DNA from: Pseudomonas sp. PDM05
GTDB lineage: Bacteria > Pseudomonadota > Gammaproteobacteria > Pseudomonadales > Pseudomonadaceae
Assembly: GCF_014851685.1 (NCBI RefSeq)
Contig: NZ_JACVAC010000010.1
Location: 1 to 64,000, forward strand
Direction of reading: 5' to 3'
Length of the DNA: 64,000 bases
The notes beneath the pieces are model-generated. The model saw nothing but the letters and a program-made list of their open reading frames with translations. It had not been told where the DNA came from and searched no databases. Numbering within the stretch: the stretch's first letter is position 1; each line of letters starts with the position of its first letter. The position numbers were made by a program, and so were the translations under genes. This document shows, one piece after another, positions 33,404 to 41,766 of the stretch.

Positions 33404-34718
33404 TTGTCTGCGCCCGCTCGTACTGGGCGCGCTGTTCCTGGGTACCGCATCGGCACACGCTGCGGTTCAACAGCTGGATAAAGTGGTGGCCATCGTCGAT
33501 AACGACGTGATCATGCAGAGCCAGCTGGACCAACGCGTCAAGGAAGTCCAGCAAACCATCGCCAAGCGTGGCGGTGGCGTGCCACCGACCAGCGTGCTGG
33601 ACCAACAGGTGCTGGAACGCCTGATCGTCGAGAACCTGCAACTGCAGATCGGCGAGCGTTCCGGTATCCGTATTTCGGACGAAGAACTGAACCAGGCGGT
33701 TGGCACCATCGCTCAACGCAACAACATGAGCATCGACCAGTTCCGTGCCGCCCTGGCCCACGACGGCTTGTCCTATGAGGACGCCCGTGACCAGATCCGT
33801 CGCGAGATGATCATCAGCCGTGTACGTCAGCGTCGCGTAGCTGAGCGGGTTCAGGTGTCGGAACAGGAAGTGAAGAACTTCCTGGCTTCCGATCTGGGCA
33901 AGATGCAGCTCTCCGAAGAGTTGCACCTGGCCAACATCCTGATCGCTACACCCGACAGCGCCAACTCCGAGCAGCTCAATGCCGCCGCCGCCAAGACCCA
34001 GGCGGTGTATAACCGCCTGAAAGCCGGTGCCGACTTTGCCCAGACGGCGATTGCCGTATCCAACAGCGACAACGCCTTGGACGGCGGTGACATGGGCTGG
34101 CGTAAAGCCGCTCAATTGCCACCTCCATTCGATCGTGAGCTGAGCGCCATGCAGCCGGGTGAAATCACTCAGCCCGCACGTACGCCGGGCGGCTTCATCA
34201 TCCTGAAGTTGCTGGAGAAACGCGGCGGCGAGACCTCGCTGAAAGACGAAGTGCACGTTCGTCATATCCTGGTCAAACCTAGCGAAATCCGCACCGAAGC
34301 CCAGACCAAGGAACTGGCCCAGAAGATCTATGACCGTATCGAAAACGGTGAAGACTTCGCCACCCTGGCCAAGAGCTTCTCGGAAGACCCGGGTTCCGCC
34401 CTCAACGGCGGCGACCTGAACTGGATCGACCCGAAAGCCCTGGTGCCAGAGTTCCAGGACGTCATGGCCAAGACCCCGCAAGGCGTATTGTCCAAGCCGT
34501 TCAAGACCCAATATGGCTGGCACGTGCTGGAAGTCCTTGGCCGTCGCGCCACCGACAACACCAGCCAGGCCCGCGAGCAACAAGCCCTGTCCGTACTGCG
34601 TAACCGCAAATACGACGAAGAGCTGCAAACCTGGTTGCGTCAGATCCGTGACGAAGCCTACGTAGAAAACAAGCTGCCAGGCGCCGAGCAAACAGGCACC
34701 GACCAGGCAACCCAGTGA
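33378..34718 (+). CDS. surA: Periplasmic chaperone and peptidyl-prolyl isomerase SurA
   Basis: SurA escorts unfolded outer membrane proteins, including LptD, across the periplasm. The 446-residue product has a signal peptide (cleavage near AHA, residue 28), an N-terminal chaperone domain and two parvulin domains (about 175-275 and 285-385). Each parvulin domain has HILV/NILI and GGDMGW/GGDLNW motifs. No ATG start exists. The candidates are TTG 33366, GTG 33378 and GTG 33384. I chose 33378 because AAGG lies five bases before it. It overlaps the end of lptD by 26 bases. Confidence 0.9.
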   Translation: MNVKTKLSDCLRPLVLGALFLGTASAHAAVQQLDKVVAIVDNDVIMQSQLDQRVKEVQQTIAKRGGGVPPTSVLDQQVLERLIVENLQLQIGERSGIRISDEELNQAVGTIAQRNNMSIDQFRAALAHDGLSYEDARDQIRREMIISRVRQRRVAERVQVSEQEVKNFLASDLGKMQLSEELHLANILIATPDSANSEQLNAAAAKTQAVYNRLKAGADFAQTAIAVSNSDNALDGGDMGWRKAAQLPPPFDRELSAMQPGEITQPARTPGGFIILKLLEKRGGETSLKDEVHVRHILVKPSEIRTEAQTKELAQKIYDRIENGEDFATLAKSFSEDPGSALNGGDLNWIDPKALVPEFQDVMAKTPQGVLSKPFKTQYGWHVLEVLGRRATDNTSQAREQQALSVLRNRKYDEELQTWLRQIRDEAYVENKLPGAEQTGTDQATQ

Positions 34719-35704
34719 AACCCCAGCGTTTCGCGGTAACACCCGGCGAGCCGGCCGGCATTGGTCCAGACCTGTGCCTGCTGCTCGCCTCGCACCCCCA
34801 GCCACACCCCCTGATTGCCATTACCAGCCGTGACCTGCTCCTTGAGCGGGCCGCGCAGCTGGGTGTGGTTGTCAGTTTGCTGGACGTGGCGCCAGGCAAC
34901 TGGCCCGACCTGCCCGCCCCCGCCGGCAGCCTGTATGTGTGGGACACCCCGCTGCAGGCCAAGGTAATTGCCGGCCAACTGGACAAAGCCAACGCCGCGT
35001 TTGTGCTGCAAACCCTCACCCGTGCCGGCCAAGGCTGCATCGACGGCGACTTCGCCGGGATGATCACCGCCCCGGTGCACAAGGGCGTGATCAACGAATC
35101 CGGGATCGCCTTTTCCGGGCATACCGAATTCCTTGCCGAACTGACCCACACCGAACAAGTCGTGATGATGCTGGCCACCCGCGGCCTGCGCGTCGCCCTG
35201 GTGACCACGCACCTGCCGCTGCGTGAAATTGCCGACGCCATCACCGTCGAGCGGGTTGAGCGCGTCACGCGCATCCTGCACGCCGACCTGCAACAGAAAT
35301 TCGGCATCGCCCAACCGCGCATCCTGGTCTGTGGGCTCAACCCCCACGCCGGTGAAGGCGGCCACTTGGGCCATGAAGAAATTGACATCATCGAACCCAC
35401 CCTGGAGCGTCTGCGCCAAGAAGGCATGGACCTGCGCGGCCCACTGCCTGCAGACACTCTGTTTACCCCCAAATATCTGGAGCACTGCGACGCAGTGCTG
35501 GCGATGTACCATGACCAGGGGCTGCCGGTGCTTAAATACAAAGGCTTCGGCGCCGCCGTCAACGTGACACTGGGCCTGCCGATCATCCGCACCTCCGTCG
35601 ACCATGGCACTGCCCTGGACCTGGCGGGCAGCGGCAAGATCGATACCGGCAGCCTGCACGTGGCCCTGGAAACCGCCTATCAGATGGCCGAGACCCGTAT
35701 ATGA
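34715..35704 (+). CDS. pdxA: 4-hydroxythreonine-4-phosphate dehydrogenase PdxA
   Basis: PdxA oxidises 4-phosphohydroxy-threonine in pyridoxal phosphate synthesis. The 329-residue enzyme has the PGEPAGIGPDL N-terminal motif, a GHTEFLAE segment, and histidines for the divalent metal in HEEIDIIEP and MYHDQGL. It starts with a GTG that overlaps the surA stop by four bases, so translation is coupled. It ends with a four-base overlap with rsmA. The gene order is the same as in enterobacteria. Confidence 0.95.
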   Translation: MKPQRFAVTPGEPAGIGPDLCLLLASHPQPHPLIAITSRDLLLERAAQLGVVVSLLDVAPGNWPDLPAPAGSLYVWDTPLQAKVIAGQLDKANAAFVLQTLTRAGQGCIDGDFAGMITAPVHKGVINESGIAFSGHTEFLAELTHTEQVVMMLATRGLRVALVTTHLPLREIADAITVERVERVTRILHADLQQKFGIAQPRILVCGLNPHAGEGGHLGHEEIDIIEPTLERLRQEGMDLRGPLPADTLFTPKYLEHCDAVLAMYHDQGLPVLKYKGFGAAVNVTLGLPIIRTSVDHGTALDLAGSGKIDTGSLHVALETAYQMAETRI

Positions 35705-36513
35705 CCGAGCATTACCAACACCGGGCGCGCAAGCGCTTCGGGCAAAACTTCCTGCACGACGCTGGCGTGATCGACCGCATCCTGCGCTCCATCCATGCCA
35801 AACCCGAAGACCGTCTGCTGGAAATCGGCCCGGGCCAGGGCGCACTGACCCAAGGCCTGCTGGCCAGCGGTGGGCAGCTGGACGTAGTGGAACTGGACAA
35901 GGACTTGATCCCGATCCTCAACCAGCAGTTTGCCAACAAGCCCAACTTCAACCTGCACCAGGGCGATGCGCTGAAGTTCGACTTCAACAGCCTCAACGCC
36001 GCGCCGAACAGCCTGCGCGTGGTGGGCAACCTGCCGTACAACATCTCTACGCCGCTGATTTTCCACTTGCTGAATAACGCAGGGATCATCCGTGACATGC
36101 ACTTCATGCTGCAAAAGGAAGTGGTAGAGCGCCTAGCCGCAGGGCCTGGCGGCGGTGATTGGGGCCGCTTGTCGATCATGGTCCAGTACCACTGCCGCGT
36201 CGAACACCTGTTCAATGTCGGCCCGGGCGCATTCAACCCGCCGCCGAAGGTCGATTCGGCCATCGTGCGCCTGGTGCCACACGCTGTGCTGCCGCATCCG
36301 GCCAAGGATCACAAGCTGCTCGAACGCGTGGTACGCGAGGCCTTCAACCAGCGTCGCAAGACCCTGCGCAACACGCTCAAGGCTTTGCTGAGCAATGCTG
36401 AAATCGAAGCCGCTGGCGTCGACGGCAGCTTGCGCCCCGAGCAGCTGGACCTGGCTGCATTCGTGCGCCTGGCCGACCAGCTTGCCATCCAGCCAGCGCC
36501 CGCCGCGGACTGA
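35701..36513 (+). CDS. rsmA: 16S rRNA dimethyladenosine transferase RsmA (KsgA)
   Basis: This enzyme dimethylates A1518 and A1519 of 16S rRNA late in small-subunit assembly. The 270-residue Rossmann methyltransferase has the SAM motif EIGPGQGALT (about 41-50) and the catalytic NLPYNISTP. It should not be confused with the CsrA-type regulator also called RsmA in Pseudomonas. Its ATG overlaps the pdxA stop. A gap of about 100 nt precedes apaG. Confidence 0.95.
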   Translation: MTEHYQHRARKRFGQNFLHDAGVIDRILRSIHAKPEDRLLEIGPGQGALTQGLLASGGQLDVVELDKDLIPILNQQFANKPNFNLHQGDALKFDFNSLNAAPNSLRVVGNLPYNISTPLIFHLLNNAGIIRDMHFMLQKEVVERLAAGPGGGDWGRLSIMVQYHCRVEHLFNVGPGAFNPPPKVDSAIVRLVPHAVLPHPAKDHKLLERVVREAFNQRRKTLRNTLKALLSNAEIEAAGVDGSLRPEQLDLAAFVRLADQLAIQPAPAAD

Positions 36514-36619
36514 AGCCTGCCGAGCACAGGCCAGACGGCATGTCTGGCCTAGTGCCCGCCTCTTGGCCTAGACTGATCCGCATCTGCTGTCCTCCGCTTT
36601 TGCTTTTAAGGCCTTTCGC

Positions 36620-37000
36620 ATGTCCGATCCTCGCTATCAGATCGACGTCAGCGTCGTCACCCGCTTCCTCGCGGACCAATCGCAACCTGAACAGAACCGC
36701 TTCGCCTTTGCCTACACCATCACGGTGAAAAACAACGGGCTGGTGCCGGCCAAGTTGCTATCACGCCACTGGGTGATCACCGATGGTGACGGTCAGGTCG
36801 AGGAAGTACGCGGTGCCGGCGTCGTCGGCCAGCAACCGTTGATCGACTGCGGCGCCAGCCACACCTACAGCAGCGGCACGGTGATGACCTCCAAGGTCGG
36901 TACCATGCAAGGTTCCTATCAGATGAAAGCAACGGACGGCCAGCTGTTCGACGCCGTCATCGCACCCTTCCGCCTCGCCGTGCCAGGAGCCCTGCACTGA
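36620..37000 (+). CDS. apaG: ApaG (Co2+/Mg2+ efflux-associated protein)
   Basis: ApaG is a small beta-sandwich protein of uncertain role, linked to cobalt resistance in Salmonella and structurally similar to an F-box-associated domain. The 126-residue product has the family core YTITVKNNG, RHWVITDGDG and the GxGVVGxQP loop. Its TGA shares a base with the apaH ATG, so the two are translationally coupled. Confidence 0.9.
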   Translation: MSDPRYQIDVSVVTRFLADQSQPEQNRFAFAYTITVKNNGLVPAKLLSRHWVITDGDGQVEEVRGAGVVGQQPLIDCGASHTYSSGTVMTSKVGTMQGSYQMKATDGQLFDAVIAPFRLAVPGALH

Positions 37001-37848
37001 TGGCGACGTACGCGGTCGGCGACCTGCAAGGCTGCCTGGAACCCCTCAAATGCTTACTTGAGCGCGTGGCCTTCGACCCGAAAAGCGACCGCCTGTGGCT
37101 GGTCGGTGATCTGGTCAACCGCGGCCCCGAATCCCTGGAGACCCTGCGCTACTTATATAGCCTGCGCGATTCCCTGGTCTGCGTGCTGGGCAACCACGAC
37201 CTGCACTTGCTGGCGGCGGATAAAAACGTCGAACGCCTGAAAAAAAGCGACACCCTGCGGGAGATCCTCGACGCACCCGACCGGGCCGATTTGCTCGATT
37301 GGCTGCGCCGACAAAAGCTCATGCACTATGACGAGGCCCGCAACATGGCCCTCGTGCATGCCGGCATCCCGCCGCAATGGACGCTGAAGAAAGCCCTCAA
37401 GTGCGCTGCCGAAGTCGAGGCGGCCCTGGCCGATGACAACCTGTACACCGCCTACCTCGACGGCATGTACGGCAACGATCCGGTGAAATGGGACAACGAC
37501 CTGACCGGCGTTGCCCGCCTGCGGGTGATCACCAACTACTTCACGCGCATGCGTTTCTGCACCGCCGAAGGCAAGCTGGACCTCAAGAGCAAGGAAGGCG
37601 CCGACACCGCGCTGCCCGGCTACAAACCCTGGTTCGCCCACAAGGACCGCAAGGCCGCCGGCACAAAGATCATCTTTGGCCACTGGGCAGCCCTCGAAGG
37701 CAAGTGCACCGAGCCCGGTATATTTGCCCTCGACACCGGCTGCGTGTGGGGCGGTGCCATGACCCTGATGAACATCGACACCGGCGAGCGCCACAGCTGC
37801 CAGTGCGAATCGCCCCTTTCCGTTACACTGCCGGCCGCCAAGCCCTAG
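37000..37848 (+). CDS. apaH: Symmetrical bis(5'-nucleosyl)-tetraphosphatase ApaH
   Basis: ApaH cleaves diadenosine tetraphosphate into two ADP molecules and also decaps Np4-capped RNA. The 282-residue metallophosphatase has GDLQGC (7-12), GDLVNRGP (36-43) and GNHDLH (about 65-70), with later His ligands in LVHAGI and FGHWA. It follows apaG with a one-base overlap. glpE starts eight bases after it. Confidence 0.95.
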   Translation: MATYAVGDLQGCLEPLKCLLERVAFDPKSDRLWLVGDLVNRGPESLETLRYLYSLRDSLVCVLGNHDLHLLAADKNVERLKKSDTLREILDAPDRADLLDWLRRQKLMHYDEARNMALVHAGIPPQWTLKKALKCAAEVEAALADDNLYTAYLDGMYGNDPVKWDNDLTGVARLRVITNYFTRMRFCTAEGKLDLKSKEGADTALPGYKPWFAHKDRKAAGTKIIFGHWAALEGKCTEPGIFALDTGCVWGGAMTLMNIDTGERHSCQCESPLSVTLPAAKP

Positions 37849-37856
37849 GAGCCCCC

Positions 37857-38186
37857 ATGAGCGAATTCAAACGCATCTCTCCCGAACAAGCCCAGGCCCT
37901 GCGCGAGAAAGGCGCAGTGGTTGTCGACATCCGCGACCAACCGACTTTTGCCGCTGCACACATCAGCGGCGCCCAGCACCTGGACAACCACAACATCGCC
38001 GACTTCATCCGCGCCGCCGACCTCGACGCACCGGTGATCGTGGGTTGCTACCACGGCAATTCCAGCCAGAGCGCAGCGGCCTACCTGATCAGCCAGGGCT
38101 TCTCCGACGTCTACAGCCTGGACGGTGGCTTTGAGCTGTGGCGTACGACCTTTCCTGCGGAAATTTCCTCAGGCGACTCGCAATAA
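37857..38186 (+). CDS. glpE: Thiosulfate sulfurtransferase GlpE
   Basis: GlpE is a single-domain rhodanese that transfers sulfur from thiosulfate to cyanide or another thiol acceptor. The 109-residue length is exactly typical, and the active-site cysteine C64 lies in CYHGNSSQ. The frame is open far upstream inside apaH, but the ATG at 37857 has a TAGGAGCC ribosome-binding site. It ends the lptD-to-glpE run. A T7 stretch follows its stop without a clear stem. Confidence 0.9.
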   Translation: MSEFKRISPEQAQALREKGAVVVDIRDQPTFAAAHISGAQHLDNHNIADFIRAADLDAPVIVGCYHGNSSQSAAAYLISQGFSDVYSLDGGFELWRTTFPAEISSGDSQ

Positions 38187-38274
38187 TTTTTTTCACACCC
38201 CGCTACCCCGCGTGACGCTTGGGCTCGCGCCGTTTCTGACGAACGGCGCAGCCAAACTAATTACGCATCGCGCC

Positions 38275-38326
38275 TTGACCTCCCTGATTCCGAACTATCC
38301 TTAAGCGCAGGCCATCCGAATCAGGG
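38275..38326 (+). promoter_or_regulatory. Possible prkA promoter with a flanking inverted repeat
   Basis: In the 285-nt spacer before prkA, TTGACC (38275-38280) and TATCCT (38296-38301) could form a weak promoter. A 9-base inverted repeat, CCCTGATTC (38282-38290) and GAATCAGGG (38318-38326), brackets the -10-like box and could be an operator. An unrelated 8-bp hairpin lies at 38227-38249. Confidence 0.35.
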
Positions 38327-38471
38327 GAGAGCCGGTACACCGGCGTGCGGGTCATCGGTAGCGTTTCAGGGTGTTCTGGGGGGAAAACGGCCATTGGCGT
38401 CTGCCAATGACTGCCAGCATCGACTGATTGATCCGGCGTCGGCTCCACGTATCGAGCGAGGTGACGACGTC

Positions 38472-40394
38472 ATGAGTATTTTTAGCCACTTCAAAAACCG
38501 CTTCGAATCCACACAGCAGGAGGAACTCACGCTGCAAGAGTACCTCGAGCTGTGCAAACAGGATCGCAGCACCTACGCGTCTGCCGCCGAACGTCTGCTG
38601 CTGGCGATAGGCGAGCCGCAATTGATAGACACCTCGAACAATTCGCGGCTGTCGCGAATATTCTCCAACAAGGTGATCCGTCGCTATCCGGCCTTTGAAG
38701 ACTTCCATGGCATGGAAGAATGCATCGACCAGATCGTCTCCTACTTCCGCCACGCGGCCCAGGGCCTGGAAGAGAAGAAACAGATCCTCTACCTGCTCGG
38801 CCCCGTCGGTGGCGGTAAATCGTCCCTGGCCGAAAAACTCAAACAACTGATCGAAAAAGTGCCCTTCTACGCCATCAAGGGCTCGCCGGTGTTCGAGTCG
38901 CCCCTGGGCCTGTTCAACGCCACCGAAGATGGCGCGATCCTCGAAGAGGATTTCGGCATTCCACGCCGCTACCTCAACACCATCATGTCGCCCTGGGCCA
39001 CCAAGCGCCTGGCCGAGTTCGGCGGTGACATCAGCCAGTTCCGCGTGGTCAAGCTCTACCCCTCGATCCTTAACCAGATCGGCGTGGCCAAGACCGAACC
39101 GGGCGACGAGAACAACCAGGACATCTCGGCGCTGGTGGGCAAAGTCGATATTCGCAAACTGGAAGAGTTCCCACAGAACGACGCCGACGCCTACAGCTAC
39201 TCGGGCGCGCTGTGCCGGGCCAACCAGGGCCTGATGGAGTTCGTGGAGATGTTCAAGGCACCGATCAAGGTGCTGCACCCACTGCTCACCGCCACCCAGG
39301 AAGGCAACTACAACAGTACCGAAGGCCTCGGCGCGATTCCGTTCACCGGCATCCTGCTGGCCCACTCCAACGAATCGGAGTGGCACACCTTCCGCAACAA
39401 CAAGAACAACGAAGCCTTCATCGACCGGATCTATATCGTCAAGGTGCCGTACTGCCTGCGGGTCAGCGATGAGATCAAGATCTACGACAAACTGCTGTTC
39501 AACAGCTCCCTGGCCAAGGCCCATTGCGCGCCCGACACCCTGAAGATGCTCGCCCAGTTCACCGTGCTGTCGCGCCTCAAGGAGCCGGAGAACTCGAATA
39601 TCTACTCGAAGATGCGCGTGTACGACGGCGAGAACCTCAAGGACACCGATCCAAAGGCCAAATCGATCCAGGAATACCGCGACACCGCGGGTGTGGACGA
39701 GGGCATGAACGGCCTGTCGACACGCTTTGCGTTCAAGATCCTGTCCAAGGTCTTCAACTTCGACCCCCACGAGATCGCCGCCAACCCGGTGCACCTGCTC
39801 TACGTGCTGGAACAGCAGATCGAACAGGAACAATTCCAGGCCGAAACCCGCGAGCGCTACCTGCGGTTCCTCAAGGAATACCTGGCACCGCGCTACATCG
39901 AGTTCATCGGCAAGGAAATCCAGACCGCGTACCTGGAGTCCTACAGCGAGTACGGCCAGAACATCTTCGACCGCTACGTGCTGTACGCCGATTTCTGGAT
40001 CCAGGACCAGGAATACCGCGACCCGGAAACCGGCGAGATCCTCAACCGCGTAGCCCTCAACGAGGAACTGGAAAAGATCGAAAAACCGGCCGGCATCAGC
40101 AACCCGAAAGATTTCCGCAACGAAATCGTCAACTTCGTGCTGCGTGCCCGGGCCAACAACAACGGCAAGAACCCCACCTGGCTCAGCTACGAGAAGCTGC
40201 GGGTGGTCATCGAGAAGAAAATGTTCTCCAACACCGAGGACCTGCTGCCGGTCATCAGCTTCAATGCCAAGGCCAGCAAGGAGGATCAGCAAAAACACAA
40301 CGACTTCGTCACACGCATGGTCGAACGTGGCTACACCGACAAACAGGTACGGCTTCTGTCGGAATGGTACCTACGGGTCCGGAAATCGCAGTAA
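38472..40394 (+). CDS. prkA: PrkA family serine protein kinase (YeaG)
   Basis: This is an AAA+ and kinase-domain protein induced under starvation and stationary phase in many bacteria. The 640-residue product has Walker A GPVGGGKS (110-117), an AAA core, and the C-terminal PrkA region with the motif NGLSTRFAFKILSKV. The start at 38472 gives MSIFSHFKNRFE with a GAGGTGAC ribosome-binding site. The open frame upstream to 38394 is unconserved. It forms an operon with yeaH and spoVR, the standard trio. In E. coli it is sigma-S and nitrogen controlled. Here only weak promoter-like motifs are visible. Confidence 0.95.
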   Translation: MSIFSHFKNRFESTQQEELTLQEYLELCKQDRSTYASAAERLLLAIGEPQLIDTSNNSRLSRIFSNKVIRRYPAFEDFHGMEECIDQIVSYFRHAAQGLEEKKQILYLLGPVGGGKSSLAEKLKQLIEKVPFYAIKGSPVFESPLGLFNATEDGAILEEDFGIPRRYLNTIMSPWATKRLAEFGGDISQFRVVKLYPSILNQIGVAKTEPGDENNQDISALVGKVDIRKLEEFPQNDADAYSYSGALCRANQGLMEFVEMFKAPIKVLHPLLTATQEGNYNSTEGLGAIPFTGILLAHSNESEWHTFRNNKNNEAFIDRIYIVKVPYCLRVSDEIKIYDKLLFNSSLAKAHCAPDTLKMLAQFTVLSRLKEPENSNIYSKMRVYDGENLKDTDPKAKSIQEYRDTAGVDEGMNGLSTRFAFKILSKVFNFDPHEIAANPVHLLYVLEQQIEQEQFQAETRERYLRFLKEYLAPRYIEFIGKEIQTAYLESYSEYGQNIFDRYVLYADFWIQDQEYRDPETGEILNRVALNEELEKIEKPAGISNPKDFRNEIVNFVLRARANNNGKNPTWLSYEKLRVVIEKKMFSNTEDLLPVISFNAKASKEDQQKHNDFVTRMVERGYTDKQVRLLSEWYLRVRKSQ

Positions 40395-40403
40395 GAGAAG
40401 CAG

Positions 40404-40482
40404 CTGCAAGCTTCTAGCTACAAGCTGCAAGTAAAAGCCGATCCGCTTTTACTTGTCGCTTGCAGCTTACGACTTGAAGCTC
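40404..40482. repeat. Long imperfect palindrome between prkA and yeaH
   Basis: GCAAGTAAAAGC (40427-40438) pairs with GCTTTTACTTG (40445-40455) around a short loop. The arms extend outward through AAGCTGCAAG/CTTGCAGCTT and AGCTTCTAG/ACTTGAAGCT segments. The AAGCTGCAAG motif occurs repeatedly. This looks like a dispersed intergenic repeat different from the REP doublets, placed inside an operon 12 nt before the yeaH start. Confidence 0.7.
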
Positions 40483-40494
40483 CCGGAGGGCCCC

Positions 40495-41766
40495 ATGAGC
40501 TATGTGATCGACCGACGCCTCAATGGCAAGAACAAGAGCACGGTAAACCGCCAGCGTTTCCTGCGGCGTTACCGTGACCATATCAAAAAGGCCGTTGAAG
40601 AGGCCGTGAGCCGCCGCTCCATCACCGACATGGAGCATGGCGAACAAATCAGCATTCCCGGCCGGGACATCGACGAACCGGTGCTGCACCACGGCCGGGG
40701 CGGCAAACAGACTGTCGTGCACCCCGGCAACAAGGAGTTCACCACCGGCGAACACATCCAGCGCCCCCAAGGCGGTGGCGGTGGCAAAGGCCCGGGCAAG
40801 GCCGGCAACTCCGGCGAGGGCATGGACGAGTTCGTGTTCCAGATCACCCAGGAAGAGTTCCTCGAATTCATGTTCGAAGACCTGGAACTGCCCAACCTGG
40901 TCAAGCGCAACCTGACCGGCACCGATACCTTCAAGACTGTGCGTGCCGGGATCAGCAACGAGGGCAATCCGTCTCGCATCAATATCATCCGCACCCTGCG
41001 CTCGGCCCATGCGCGGCGTATCGCCCTGTCCGGCAGCAGCCGCGCCAAGCTCAAGGAAGCCAAGGAAGAGTTGGCGCGTCTAAAACGCGAAGAGCCGGAC
41101 AACTTCGGCGATATTCAGGAAATCGAGGCAGAAATCGAGAAACTCAGCGCGCGCATTCACCGCGTGCCGTTCCTCGACACCTTCGACCTGAAGTACAACC
41201 TGCTGGTCAAGCAGCCCAACCCCAGTTCCAAGGCCGTGATGTTCTGCCTGATGGACGTCTCCGGCTCCATGACTCAAGCCACCAAGGACATCGCCAAGCG
41301 CTTCTTCATCCTGCTGTACCTGTTCCTGAAACGGAACTACGACAAGATCGACGTGGTGTTTATCCGCCATCACACCAGCGCCCGGGAAGTGGACGAAGAA
41401 GAGTTCTTCTACTCACGGGAAACCGGCGGCACCATCGTCTCCAGCGCACTGAAGCTGATGCAGGAGATCATGGCCGAACGTTACCCGGCCAACGAATGGA
41501 ACATCTACGCCGCCCAGGCCTCGGACGGCGACAACTGGAACGACGATTCGCCCATCTGCCGCGACATCCTGATCAACCAGATCATGCCGTTCGTGCAGTA
41601 CTACACTTATGTTGAGATTACCCCCCGTGAGCACCAGGCCCTGTGGTTCGAATACGAGCGCATCGGCGAAGCCTTTGCCGACACGTTCGCCCAGCAGCAA
41701 CTGGTCTCGGCCGGCGACATCTACCCGGTCTTCCGTGAACTCTTCCAGCGCAGGTTAGTGACATGA
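40495..41766 (+). CDS. YeaH/YhbH family protein (DUF444, VWA domain)
   Basis: The biochemical role is unknown. It is the constant partner of PrkA and SpoVR. The 423-residue protein has a basic N-terminus, a Gly-rich linker (about 93-110), a charged coiled-coil stretch (about 183-222) and a C-terminal von Willebrand A-like domain with a MIDAS motif DVSGS (254-258). The ATG at 40495 has a CGGAGGG ribosome-binding site. The frame upstream enters the palindromic repeat. It overlaps spoVR by four bases. Confidence 0.9.
   Translation: MSYVIDRRLNGKNKSTVNRQRFLRRYRDHIKKAVEEAVSRRSITDMEHGEQISIPGRDIDEPVLHHGRGGKQTVVHPGNKEFTTGEHIQRPQGGGGGKGPGKAGNSGEGMDEFVFQITQEEFLEFMFEDLELPNLVKRNLTGTDTFKTVRAGISNEGNPSRINIIRTLRSAHARRIALSGSSRAKLKEAKEELARLKREEPDNFGDIQEIEAEIEKLSARIHRVPFLDTFDLKYNLLVKQPNPSSKAVMFCLMDVSGSMTQATKDIAKRFFILLYLFLKRNYDKIDVVFIRHHTSAREVDEEEFFYSRETGGTIVSSALKLMQEIMAERYPANEWNIYAAQASDGDNWNDDSPICRDILINQIMPFVQYYTYVEITPREHQALWFEYERIGEAFADTFAQQQLVSAGDIYPVFRELFQRRLVT

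Noticed and set aside
38352..40298. 648-codon open frame on the minus strand
   Set aside because: It mirrors prkA, which has clear Walker and PrkA motifs. The minus product has no recognisable domain and is a high-GC antisense shadow.
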